Assembly: GCA_031289775.1 (NCBI GenBank)
Contig: JAITOY010000022.1
Span: 1 to 64,000, forward strand
Direction of reading: 5' to 3'
From: Synergistaceae bacterium
GTDB lineage: Bacteria; Synergistota; Synergistia; Synergistales; Synergistaceae
Length of the DNA stretch: 64,000 bases
Below the pieces are notes generated by a model. It saw nothing but the letters and a program-made list of their open reading frames with translations. It made no database searches and had not been told where the DNA came from. Each line of letters opens with the position of its first letter. Positions within the stretch are counted from its first letter, which is position 1. Shown in pieces: positions 17,904 through 25,372 of the stretch. The translations under genes and the position numbers were made by a program.

Positions 17904-18313
17904 GCGCGACGTTCAAGTGTTCGGCCATTGCCGGGGGAAGCGCGTCCGGACCGGCGCTCGTGAGCGACGAGCCCATCTGCTTCTATCTGGTCGAGCCAGA
18001 CACTGGCATCGTGATCGAGGAAGGGCACGTCCTCAAAGGCAAAACTTTGGCCGGCACGGTCTTGGTTGCCCATGCTGGAAAAGGGAGCTCCGTAGTGCAG
18101 ATGGATGGACTCTACAAAATTGCCGCGCGCCACAAGGGGCCGGTCGCCGTAATTCTCCGCAACCCGGATCCAGTCTTCGTCTCAGCGCTTCTTGTCATGG
18201 AGATATCATCCGTCTACGACGTCGACGAGAAGTTTTATGACTTCATCGCCGGCAGAGACGGCATCCATATTTCGGTAGACGCGTCTGGCGGGCTTATAAC
18301 CGTGGAGGAGTGA
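17900..18313 (+). CDS. aconitase X small (swivel) subunit
   Basis: 137 residues. Matches the AcnX swivelling domain (DUF126): FKCSAIAGGSASGPALVSDE at the start and HAGKGSSVVQMDGLYKIAAR in the middle, where the GKGSS loop carries the active-site serine pair seen in aconitase-type swivel domains. Translationally coupled to the large subunit (ATGA overlap 17900-17903). A 145-base gap follows before dctP. Confidence 0.85.
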   Translation: MSATFKCSAIAGGSASGPALVSDEPICFYLVEPDTGIVIEEGHVLKGKTLAGTVLVAHAGKGSSVVQMDGLYKIAARHKGPVAVILRNPDPVFVSALLVMEISSVYDVDEKFYDFIAGRDGIHISVDASGGLITVEE

Positions 18314-18458
18314 CGGGACTGACAGGTTATACGACGCGACGAAGGAGGTGATAGCCTCGGTCTGATAAATGCGGAGAAAAACGAAAATCACAAGAATAAC
18401 TGTAATGGCGGATCTTGGGGGAATCTGTTTTTTATTTAATAATGAGGAGGAAATTAAA

Positions 18459-19457
18459 ATGAGAAAAGCGGTATTTTTGGGACTTGCGCTCTCTATTCTA
18501 ATGGCTCTGCTGTGTATCCCGTCGTTTGCGGCTAACCCTGAGTATACGATAAGGGTTGGCTCCATCGTCTCTGAGATCCATCCGGACATGGTAGCGATGA
18601 GGGATGTTTTTGTGCCGCAGGTGGAGAAGGAGTCAGGCGGCAGGATAAAGGTGGAGCTCTACCCGAACGCGCAGCTCGGCGGCGACAGGGAGCTGACGGA
18701 GGGAGTCCAGATGGGCACTGTGCATATCGCGATCCCCGCGAGCTCGGCCATAGCCGGTTTCGACAGGCGCATCCAAGTCCTCGACCTCCCGTACCTCTTC
18801 ACGAGCAGGGAGGCAGCTTTTGAGGCGCTCGACGGAGATCTGGGCAAAAAGCTCAACGAGTACATGATAGAAAAGGGCTTCTGGAACCTCGGCTACCAGG
18901 AGAACGGTATGCGTCACGTGACGAACAACAAGAAGCCCATCAAGACCCCGGAGGATCTCAAGGGCATCAAGATTCGCACGATGGAGAACCCGATGCACAT
19001 AGCTTACTTCAAGGAACTCGGCGCCAACCCGACCCCGATGAGCTGGGGCGAGCTGTACACGGCCCTCCAGCAGGGCGTCGTCGACGCTGAGGAGAACCCG
19101 TATGCCATGATCGACGATGGCAAGTTCAACGAGGTGCAGAAGTACGTCTCCGAGACAGGTCACGTCTTCTCCGTCACTCTCCTTATAGCTAACAAGAAGT
19201 TCGTCGAAGGTCTGCCCGAGGATCTCCGCAGCGTTCTTATAAAGGCGGGCCACGACTACGCGTTAGCGCAGCGCAAGCTGATTGGCGGTTTGGAGAGCGA
19301 ATACAAGACAAAACTCGTCAACAGCGGAATGCAGGCGAACGAGCTGACGGCCGAAGATAAAAAGCCGTTTGTGGAAGCCACAAAAAATGTCTACGCGCAG
19401 TTCGAGGAGCAGCTCGGCAAGGAGATCATGGATATAGCTAGAAAAGCCCAGAAATAA
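18459..19457 (+). CDS. dctP: TRAP transporter substrate-binding protein (DctP)
   Basis: 332 residues from the ATG at 18459, with GAGGAGG 8 bases upstream. A signal peptide ends near SFA-AN (about residue 24). DctP features: IRVGSIVSEIHPDMVAMRDV at the mature start, GGRIKVELYPNAQLGGDREL, the ligand-contact region PEDLKGIKIRTMENP with the conserved Arg, and GVVDAEENPYAMI. It binds organic or amino-type acids in the periplasm. It is the first gene of a complete TRAP system that follows aconitase X, so its ligand may be the AcnX substrate or a related hydroxy acid. Confidence 0.93.
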   Translation: MRKAVFLGLALSILMALLCIPSFAANPEYTIRVGSIVSEIHPDMVAMRDVFVPQVEKESGGRIKVELYPNAQLGGDRELTEGVQMGTVHIAIPASSAIAGFDRRIQVLDLPYLFTSREAAFEALDGDLGKKLNEYMIEKGFWNLGYQENGMRHVTNNKKPIKTPEDLKGIKIRTMENPMHIAYFKELGANPTPMSWGELYTALQQGVVDAEENPYAMIDDGKFNEVQKYVSETGHVFSVTLLIANKKFVEGLPEDLRSVLIKAGHDYALAQRKLIGGLESEYKTKLVNSGMQANELTAEDKKPFVEATKNVYAQFEEQLGKEIMDIARKAQK

Positions 19458-19463
19458 CCTGCA

Positions 19464-19501
19464 GCGCCGGCCGGCGAGTTTTACTGCCCTACGGCCGGCG
19501 C
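19464..19501 (+). promoter_or_regulatory. GC-rich hairpin between dctP and dctQ
   Basis: GCGCCGGCC (19464-19472) pairs perfectly with GGCCGGCGC (19493-19501) around a 20-base loop, 7 bases after the dctP stop. No T run follows, so it is more likely a 3' stabiliser that raises the amount of binding protein over the membrane subunits than a full terminator. Confidence 0.6.
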
Positions 19502-19533
19502 CTCGAAAATTCCACTGAAAGGGCTGATCTCAT

Positions 19534-20046
19534 GTGACTTTCAAGAAATTTATCAACAATATGGAGGAGTACCTCTGCGTATGGGGCACGGTCTTCATGA
19601 CCGTCGTCGTTTTTGTACAGGTCATAATGAGATACGTCTTCGCGAACTCGCTCTCCTGGAGCGAGGAGTTCGCGAGGTTTACGTTCCTCTGGATATCTTG
19701 GGTCGGCGCCAGCTACGCCGTCAAGGAAGGCAGCCACTTCAGGGTCGAGATGTTCGTCAATAATATGAAGAGGGACGCCAGGAGGTATTTCGAGCTGTTT
19801 GTCCTTGTGGCTTGGTTTCTATTCTGCTTTTTCCTGACATGGTACGGCACAAAGCTGGTGATTTTCCTGGTTGACACTGGCCAGACGTCCGCAGCCATGC
19901 AGATACCGATGTCGTGGCCCTACGCGTCCGTCCCGGTCGGCTGCGGTCTCATGTGCCTAAGGCTCATCATAGAGATGTGGAAGGTCATAAAGGGCGAGTA
20001 CAAGTCAAAAGACCGCGAGAAGTCGGCGGTGGAGGGTGGGCTGTAA
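19534..20046 (+). CDS. dctQ: TRAP transporter small membrane subunit (DctQ)
   Basis: 170 residues, GTG start. Four predicted helices, with the DctQ marks LCVWGTVFMTVVVFVQVIMR, then NSLSWSEEFARFTFLWISWV and GASYAVKEGSHFRVEMF. The small subunit bridges binding protein and DctM in the sodium-driven importer. It is followed directly by dctM. Confidence 0.92.
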   Translation: MTFKKFINNMEEYLCVWGTVFMTVVVFVQVIMRYVFANSLSWSEEFARFTFLWISWVGASYAVKEGSHFRVEMFVNNMKRDARRYFELFVLVAWFLFCFFLTWYGTKLVIFLVDTGQTSAAMQIPMSWPYASVPVGCGLMCLRLIIEMWKVIKGEYKSKDREKSAVEGGL

Positions 20047-21330
20047 TTGTATGAATCCATGATTCTTTTCGGTATAATGATCATATGCATAGCGCTCAGC
20101 ATACCGATAGGCATCACGCTCGGCATATCGACGGCACTTTGCCTGTGGCTGTTCTCCGACGTTTCGCTGATCATGATCGCCCAGAAATCCGCCACTGGCT
20201 TGGACTCGTTCCCGCTCTTGGCCATTCCTTTCTTCATGCTAGCCGGCTCCCTCATGAGCGAGGGGGGGATAGCAAAGAGGATAGTCAATCTTGCCGACAG
20301 TCTAATAGGTTTCGTCGCTGGCGGGCTCGCAATGGTGACTGTCATGGCCTGCATGTTCTACGCAGCCATCTCAGGCTCCGGCCCGGCTACCGTCTCAGCC
20401 ATAGGGTCGTTCATGATCCCGGCGATGAAGGAGCGCAACTACGACGCGCCGTTCGCGGCTGCGATAACAGCCGCAGCCGGGACTATAGGCGTCATTATAC
20501 CGCCGAGCATCCCGTTCGTCATATACTGTGTCGTAGCGCAGGCGTCCATTGGGGACATGTTTCTGGGCGGCGTAATTCCCGGGATCATGATAGGCATCGC
20601 TCTGATGATCGTCTGTATGATTACGTCAAAGAAAAGGGGCTACGTCAGCTCGACGGCCCGCCCTACCGCCAGATCCATCGGCAAGGCGTTCCGCGAGGCC
20701 ATTTTCGCCATCATGGTGCCGGTCATCATTCTGGGAGGCATCTACTCCGGCGTCTTCACCCCGACGGAGGCTGCCGTTGTCGCGGTCGCGTACTCGATCG
20801 TCGTAGGGAAATTTATCTACAAAGAGCTCAGCAACAAGGCTATCTACGAGTGTTTTCGCTTATGCGGGCTCATGAACGGCGCCCTCGAGTTCATGATAGG
20901 CCTCTCGATGGCGTTCGCGGCGTTTCTCGCCATGGAGCAGATTCCGGCAGCTATAGCGACTTGGCTGACGGGCCTCTCAGACAGCTGGATAGTCATAATG
21001 CTCGTTATAAATGTGATACTTCTCATCTTGGGCTGTTTCGTCGACAATATCGCCGCCGTCATAATCCTGACGCCGATACTTCTGCCTGTCGTGACAAAAC
21101 TTGGAATACACCCGATCCACTTCGGGCTCATCATAACAGTCAACCTAGCCTGCGGCTTCCTCTCACCGCCGTATGGCATCAACCTGTTCGTAGCCTCCGC
21201 CGTCTCCGGCGAGAGCATAGAAAAAGTCTCCGTAGCCGTGCTCCCGTCGTTCATAGCGGTGATAATCTGTCTGATGCTCTTTACATACTTCCCGATACTG
21301 ACAATGGGACTCGTAAACCTGGCGAAATAA
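20047..21330 (+). CDS. dctM: TRAP transporter large permease subunit (DctM)
   Basis: 427 residues with a TTG start directly abutting the dctQ stop and a GGAGGGTGG SD inside dctQ. About twelve helices, with the family marks LLAIPFFMLAGSLMSEGGIA near residue 58, ISGSGPATVSAIGSFMIPAM, IPPSIPFVIYC, TPTEAAVVAVAYSI near 240, and the C-terminal NLACGFLSPPYGINLFVASA. It is the transport channel of the TRAP system. Confidence 0.93.
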   Translation: MYESMILFGIMIICIALSIPIGITLGISTALCLWLFSDVSLIMIAQKSATGLDSFPLLAIPFFMLAGSLMSEGGIAKRIVNLADSLIGFVAGGLAMVTVMACMFYAAISGSGPATVSAIGSFMIPAMKERNYDAPFAAAITAAAGTIGVIIPPSIPFVIYCVVAQASIGDMFLGGVIPGIMIGIALMIVCMITSKKRGYVSSTARPTARSIGKAFREAIFAIMVPVIILGGIYSGVFTPTEAAVVAVAYSIVVGKFIYKELSNKAIYECFRLCGLMNGALEFMIGLSMAFAAFLAMEQIPAAIATWLTGLSDSWIVIMLVINVILLILGCFVDNIAAVIILTPILLPVVTKLGIHPIHFGLIITVNLACGFLSPPYGINLFVASAVSGESIEKVSVAVLPSFIAVIICLMLFTYFPILTMGLVNLAK

Positions 21331-21331
21331 A

Positions 21332-21363
21332 CATAAAAGCCTCGGGAGAACGCCCCGGGGCTT
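21332..21363 (-). terminator. intrinsic terminator, end of the thiamine operon
   Basis: AAGCCtCGGG and CCCgGGGCTT (21337-21363) form a near-perfect stem. On the minus strand the stem is followed by TTTTA, immediately after the tenA stop. It also sits 6 bases after dctM on the plus strand and may work in both directions. Confidence 0.7.
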
Positions 21364-22034
21364 CAATTATACGACATCTGGCATTTGTATGACATGTCCC
21401 AGAATAAATACTCGAACTCGACGCTTGACTTGAAAATTCCCTCGATTTGCCTAAGTTCGGCATCAGATTTGCGTTCGCAGGTTTTGTCGAGCGCCTCGTA
21501 GAACCACTCGAACGACGCGGCGAACTGCTCGCTCGCGTAGCCCTGTATCCAAGACCTGTAAAAGTTATTTTGAAGTTCGGCCGGGTAATCCGCGACGAGG
21601 CGTCTCGCGTAATCGGAGTAAGTCCAGGCGCAGGGGAAAAGCGTCGCGATTATCTCCGCTGTGCCGCCGGACTGTCCTACTGCGAGCATGTTCGCAGTGT
21701 ACGTTCTGTTGAAAAGAGACGGTCTAACAGCCTCCATCTCGCTTTGTGTGACGTCGAACGAGCTCATGTATTCCCTGTGGATGTTCATCTCTCCGTTCAG
21801 CAAGGCGTTCTGCGAAGCGGAGAAGCGTGACATCATCTCCTCCGTCTCGGACTTCAGAACGCCGAGAGCGAAGACCTTAGCGTAAGACAGGAGATATTTA
21901 TAATCCTGCAAAAGGTAGAATTTGAACTTTGTCCTCTCAAGCGTGCCGCGCCCCAGCTCCTGTACGAACGGATGGCGGTACCCGTCCTCCCAGACGGAGG
22001 AGGCGAGTTCTTTCAATCCTCTCGAAAATGACAT
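21363..22034 (-). CDS. tenA: TenA family thiaminase II / aminopyrimidine hydrolase
   Basis: 223 residues, all-helical TenA/THI-4 family. Visible: HPFVQELGRGTLERTKFKFY and LLQDYKYLLSYAKVFALG at the N-terminus, and LFPCAWTYSDYARRL near residue 135 with the catalytic cysteine of TenA. The late SWIQGYAS and EYLFWDMSY segments are also typical. TenA hydrolyses aminomethyl-pyrimidine breakdown products of thiamine to recover HMP for ThiD. It is the last gene of thiD-thiE-tenA under the TPP riboswitch. Confidence 0.9.
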   Translation of the reverse strand: MSFSRGLKELASSVWEDGYRHPFVQELGRGTLERTKFKFYLLQDYKYLLSYAKVFALGVLKSETEEMMSRFSASQNALLNGEMNIHREYMSSFDVTQSEMEAVRPSLFNRTYTANMLAVGQSGGTAEIIATLFPCAWTYSDYARRLVADYPAELQNNFYRSWIQGYASEQFAASFEWFYEALDKTCERKSDAELRQIEGIFKSSVEFEYLFWDMSYKCQMSYN

Positions 22035-22054
22035 ATCCTTCGTTGCCCCTTTCG

Positions 22055-22681
22055 TTAACCTTCGAAGGCGGTCTTTAGCTCCCTCGCCGCCGATTCGATA
22101 TCGGGCGCCCCTATGACGGCGGATACGACCGCAAGCCCGTCAACGCCTGTGGCCTTTAGCAGGCGCGCGTTTTGGGTGTTTATGCCGCCGATGACGACGA
22201 TAGGTATAGAAATTCCATATCTAATTTTTCGGAGCTCCTCCATCGACACCAAATTCGTGTCCGTCTTTGTCCCCGTAGCGAACAGAGCCCCGGCGCCTAT
22301 GTAGTCGGCGCCAGCCTCAACTGCCGCTATCGCCTCCGCGAGGTTCGATGCTGACACGCCAAGAATCATGTCGGCTCCGACTAGGTTCCTCACGATGCGT
22401 GCGGGGATGTCGCTTTGTCCGACGTGAACGCCGTCCGCGCCGACCGCGAGCGCGATGTCAAGCCTGTCGTTTATTATGAGGGGAACGCCATGATCGTCCG
22501 TGACGGTCTTGACCCTTTGCGCGATTTCGAAGAACTCGCGCAGCGAGGCGTTTTTTTCCCGAAGCTGCACGAGAGTGCAGCCGCCATTTATCGCGCTCTG
22601 TACGGCCAACTCGATCGTGGGCGCGCTCATCAAGCCCCTGTCCGTCACGAGGCATATCGAATAATCGACCTTGCGCTTCAT
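22055..22681 (-). CDS. thiE: thiamine-phosphate synthase
   Basis: 208 residues, TIM-barrel ThiE. Marks: ICLVTDRGL near the N-terminus, GGCTLVQLREKNASLREFFE with the pyrimidine-pyrophosphate loop, LIINDRLDIALAVGADGVHV followed by GQSD, ADYIGAGALFATGTKTDTN (thiazole site), and IPIVVIGGINTQNA. It joins HMP-PP and thiazole phosphate to make thiamine phosphate. Positioned 30 bases after thiD. Confidence 0.95.
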   Translation of the reverse strand: MKRKVDYSICLVTDRGLMSAPTIELAVQSAINGGCTLVQLREKNASLREFFEIAQRVKTVTDDHGVPLIINDRLDIALAVGADGVHVGQSDIPARIVRNLVGADMILGVSASNLAEAIAAVEAGADYIGAGALFATGTKTDTNLVSMEELRKIRYGISIPIVVIGGINTQNARLLKATGVDGLAVVSAVIGAPDIESAARELKTAFEG

Positions 22682-22711
22682 AGCGCGAGCTTCGCCAGCA
22701 GCTTTATTGAG

Positions 22712-23530
22712 TTATTCATAGTCGGCATCGTCCTTTCTGAGTCCGTTCCGGTAAAGGTCGAAGAAGTGGTTCGTAGGACCGTGTCCCCGGCCTATCGGCA
22801 GAGAGTGTTGTATCGCTCCTGTGATGTAGCTTTTCGCGCGGCTCACAGCCCGCTCGACAGGCAAGCCGAGAGCAAGGTTCGAAGCTATGGCGGACGAGTA
22901 TGTGCAACCAGTCCCGTGAGTGTTTTTAGTGTGGATTCTGGGCGCGGAAAAACAGTGAAACTCCGTCCCGTCGAACAGGACGTCGACCGCGTCGCCGGAG
23001 GCGTGCCCGCCCTTAACGAGCACAAAACGCGATCCCATCGCGTGGATTGCAGCAGCGGCGCTTTTCATGTCGTCAACGTTTTTTACGCACACGCGTGTTA
23101 TGCGCTCGGCCTCCGGAATATTAGGGGTCAATACGTTGGCGAGCGGGAGTATCTCCTTTATGAGAACGTCAGTAGCTCCGGGATCCATGAGCGGGTCGCC
23201 GTTTTTGGCGTACATGACAGGGTCGGCCACGATCCAGGGCGGACGATACTCGCGCAGCTTTTCAGCGACGGCCTCCATCGTTTCGGCGCAGGACAACATG
23301 CCTATTTTGACAGCGTCGACCTCGATGTCCTCGAACACAGCGTCTATCTGTTTTCGTATCATGTCCGGGCTCACGTCCTGAAAGCCAATAACCCGGCTCG
23401 TGTTCTCCGCCACGACAGATACGATGACGCTCATCCCAAAAACCCCGTGCGCGGAAAACGTCTTCAAATCGGCCTGAACCCCCGCGCCGCCGCTGCAGTC
23501 CGACCCAGCTATGCTCAACACTTTTTTCAT
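22712..23530 (-). CDS. thiD: hydroxymethylpyrimidine (phosphate) kinase
   Basis: 272 residues, ribokinase fold. Marks: LSIAGSDCSGGAGVQADLKT at the N-terminus, VVAENTSRVIGFQDVSP, KIGMLSC, VADPVMYAKNGDPLMD, and the C-terminal anion hole THGTGCTYSSAIASNLALG. It phosphorylates HMP to HMP-P and HMP-PP. First gene after the TPP riboswitch and its terminator; SD GGAGG is 7-9 bases from ATG 23530. No thiC, thiG or thiM is in the window, so only the pyrimidine-salvage and coupling steps are seen. Confidence 0.95.
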   Translation of the reverse strand: MKKVLSIAGSDCSGGAGVQADLKTFSAHGVFGMSVIVSVVAENTSRVIGFQDVSPDMIRKQIDAVFEDIEVDAVKIGMLSCAETMEAVAEKLREYRPPWIVADPVMYAKNGDPLMDPGATDVLIKEILPLANVLTPNIPEAERITRVCVKNVDDMKSAAAAIHAMGSRFVLVKGGHASGDAVDVLFDGTEFHCFSAPRIHTKNTHGTGCTYSSAIASNLALGLPVERAVSRAKSYITGAIQHSLPIGRGHGPTNHFFDLYRNGLRKDDADYE

Positions 23531-23560
23531 GGCTCGCCTCCTCCGCTAAAAATGGGAAAA

Positions 23561-23599
23561 GAACAAAAAAACCGCCCGATCCCGGGCGGCGTTTTGTTC
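23561..23599 (-). terminator. riboswitch-controlled intrinsic terminator before thiD
   Basis: CCGCCCG (minus strand) pairs with CGGGCGG around GAT, with flanking GAACAAAA/TTTTGTTC extending the stem, and a run of seven T follows (23571-23564). It lies between the TPP aptamer and the thiD SD, so ligand binding probably promotes termination here. Confidence 0.85.
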
Positions 23600-23603
23600 G
23601 CTT

Positions 23604-23682
23604 GTGCTCCCTACGTTGGTCTTAACCGTCAGGTTCAAAGGGTCAGGTTTTACCTTCTCAACTCTTTCGAGTCCCCCCGCTC
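23604..23682 (-). promoter_or_regulatory. TPP riboswitch (THI element)
   Basis: Read on the minus strand, the segment has the conserved TPP aptamer pieces in order: GGGGGG near the 5' end (P1/P2), GTTGAGAAG (variant of the CTGAGA loop), ACCCTTTGAACCTGACGGTT, and CAACGTAGGGAG at the 3' end. It precedes a terminator and thiD-thiE-tenA, so it represses the operon when thiamine pyrophosphate is plentiful. Confidence 0.93.
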
Positions 23683-23698
23683 AATATTCTTTTCAACC

Positions 23699-23728
23699 AT
23701 ACTAGCCCATTGCGGTTGTTTTTGTCAA
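23699..23728 (-). promoter_or_regulatory. promoter of the thiD-thiE-tenA operon
   Basis: On the minus strand TTGACA (23728-23723), an 18-base spacer and TAGTAT (23704-23699). Transcription would begin near 23692, just ahead of the riboswitch. Confidence 0.75.
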
Positions 23729-23743
23729 CTTATCGGAGATGTT

Positions 23744-23887
23744 TTAGCCGCGCTTCCTCATAATAAGCTCTTTGGGTGGTATTATTTCGCCAGTCACGGG
23801 GTCGAGGAACATTATCCCCTTATCCTCAATCCTAAGCCAAACATGCATCCTGCACGTTTGGCTTAGAAAAGCCGCAATGCTACGCAT
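23744..23887 (-). CDS. small ORF, 47 residues, unknown
   Basis: Begins in the same frame as, and 21 codons after, the TAA of the secreted protein gene upstream. It reads MRSIAAFLSQTCRMHVWLRI then EDKGIMFLDPVTGEIIPPKE and LIMRKRG before TAA 23744. The alternation of hydrophobic strand, DPVTGEIIPP turn and basic tail looks like real protein, not a chance frame, but I recognise no family. The first ATG (23887) lacks an SD; a second in-frame ATG at 23848 would leave 34 residues and has only GCAGG near it. It ends 15 bases before the thi promoter. It could be the eroded end of a longer gene. Confidence 0.4.
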   Translation of the reverse strand: MRSIAAFLSQTCRMHVWLRIEDKGIMFLDPVTGEIIPPKELIMRKRG

Positions 23888-23950
23888 AATGTCATTCGTC
23901 TGTGATAATCGTGAGACAGCAGGGCCAAAATCACGGCGCCAGCCATCTCG

Positions 23951-25360
23951 TTACGGTGGCGTTATCCGCTCTGTGTGGACGGTGATCTCTTTCTCCCATT
24001 CGCCCGACGCATACTCTTTTTTGTTAATCCCCTGGGGGACGATCTTCCAGATCGTCGTTGCTCCAGTCCCCGAGCCCTCGACGTTCAGGACGAAGTTTTT
24101 GTCTGTCCCGAACGTTATAATGACAAATTGTTCTGATGACGCTGATGTTTCTACAGGGATGCTTGTGATCCATTTTTTGACGCCGCTCTTTGTTATGATT
24201 AGGATGCCTGTATTCCCGTATCCTGAGAGAAAATGTCGTATGAATGGCGCAACAGAGTCGACGCCTGTTTCCGCCGCGAGAATCGCGTTCACGAACCTGG
24301 CGAACGAGGATGGGCCTGAAACGCCCGGTGCGGTTTTGAAAGTCTGCCCGAGGATAGCCGCCGCAGCGCTCTCGTCGTTTTCGCGAAGTTTCTCCCTCAC
24401 ATCCCGCGCTATTGTCTCGATTTCTGGGGCGCCGAGTCTGTCCAATATTTCGATCGTCGCGCGGAAAAGACCGGGCATTTCGGAGGCTATCGGCATGTCG
24501 CCGACGGCTTCGAACGTGGTTGTGAGCTCTTTTACGGCTACTCCGCCAGTGTTTGGTTTCAGCGACGCCGTCAGGCGATACGCTCCGGGCGCTGGCGCGA
24601 CGACGCCTGGGGCGCGTCCGTCGACTCCCGTCCAGAAAAACTCGCCGCTTTCGCCGCTGTCACCGCCCCTAAGAATTCCTGGTTCGAATTTTTCGTCTGG
24701 ATACGAAGCATCCGCGCTGGCGCGTCCGTTTTCTCCGAGGAACCCAAATACTATGCGTTCCATTGCCGGGTCGCTATTTGCGGCGGGTGAGTCCGCGACG
24801 AGAGAAAACCTCAGCTCTGGGTTGACGCCTAGCTTCTGGAGTATCGAGTCGAGCGGGGCTTCGGGGTGGAAGCGGTCGGACATCCATACCGAAACAGACG
24901 AAAAAACGCCGCTTTTAACGTCCTTCGGCAGAGACAACTCCATCAACTGCAAGTCGACTCCGACGGAGAACTCGGCGCTTGCCACGAGACCGAGATTCTG
25001 CACAAAAACGGTTATGGTCTCCGTCACGGGAGAGTCGGTTGGAAGAGCGCCGGACCAGCGGTATTGCAGCAACGTCGTCTCTCCGGCCCGAATGTCGAGG
25101 TTTCCTGCTGATGTTGGGGCGTCTTTAAGCATCAGCACCCCGTATCCGGACTCCGCAGTCACGGTCGCCTCTACCTCATCACCGCTCTTTAGTTCCGGGG
25201 AATCGAGCCTGATTCGAATCTCCTGCATGACACCGTGCGCGACCGGCAGTATCGGAGTCAGGAATTCAACGCTTATATTCACTGTTTCCGACGCCGAAGC
25301 GCGGATTGGTAAAAACGCGACAATCGCAATTACGAAAAAAAATATTTTCGAGGCTCTCAT
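23951..25360 (-). CDS. secreted protein of unknown function
   Basis: 469 residues. Signal peptide MRASKIFFFVIAIVAFLPIR ending near ASA-SE (about residue 24). The mature protein begins with beta-strand-rich segments, e.g. NISVEFLTPILPVAHGVMQE, with repeated 'E...V.I...S...L..GD.V..TVT' patterns suggesting immunoglobulin-like or VWA-associated folds. No catalytic motif was seen. It follows the UPF0182 gene by 12 bases, so the two are co-transcribed and may act together in the envelope. Confidence 0.65.
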   Translation of the reverse strand: MRASKIFFFVIAIVAFLPIRASASETVNISVEFLTPILPVAHGVMQEIRIRLDSPELKSGDEVEATVTAESGYGVLMLKDAPTSAGNLDIRAGETTLLQYRWSGALPTDSPVTETITVFVQNLGLVASAEFSVGVDLQLMELSLPKDVKSGVFSSVSVWMSDRFHPEAPLDSILQKLGVNPELRFSLVADSPAANSDPAMERIVFGFLGENGRASADASYPDEKFEPGILRGGDSGESGEFFWTGVDGRAPGVVAPAPGAYRLTASLKPNTGGVAVKELTTTFEAVGDMPIASEMPGLFRATIEILDRLGAPEIETIARDVREKLRENDESAAAAILGQTFKTAPGVSGPSSFARFVNAILAAETGVDSVAPFIRHFLSGYGNTGILIITKSGVKKWITSIPVETSASSEQFVIITFGTDKNFVLNVEGSGTGATTIWKIVPQGINKKEYASGEWEKEITVHTERITPP

Positions 25361-25372
25361 CTGCGATCCTTC

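Noticed and set aside
20085-21392. Second plus-strand frame over dctM (435 codons)
   Set aside because: Arg/His-rich shadow of dctM, which is unmistakable in the other frame.
22415-23866. Plus-strand open frame of 483 codons
   Set aside because: It lies opposite thiE, thiD and the TPP riboswitch, which have clear family motifs. The long frame is a by-product of high-GC codon bias.
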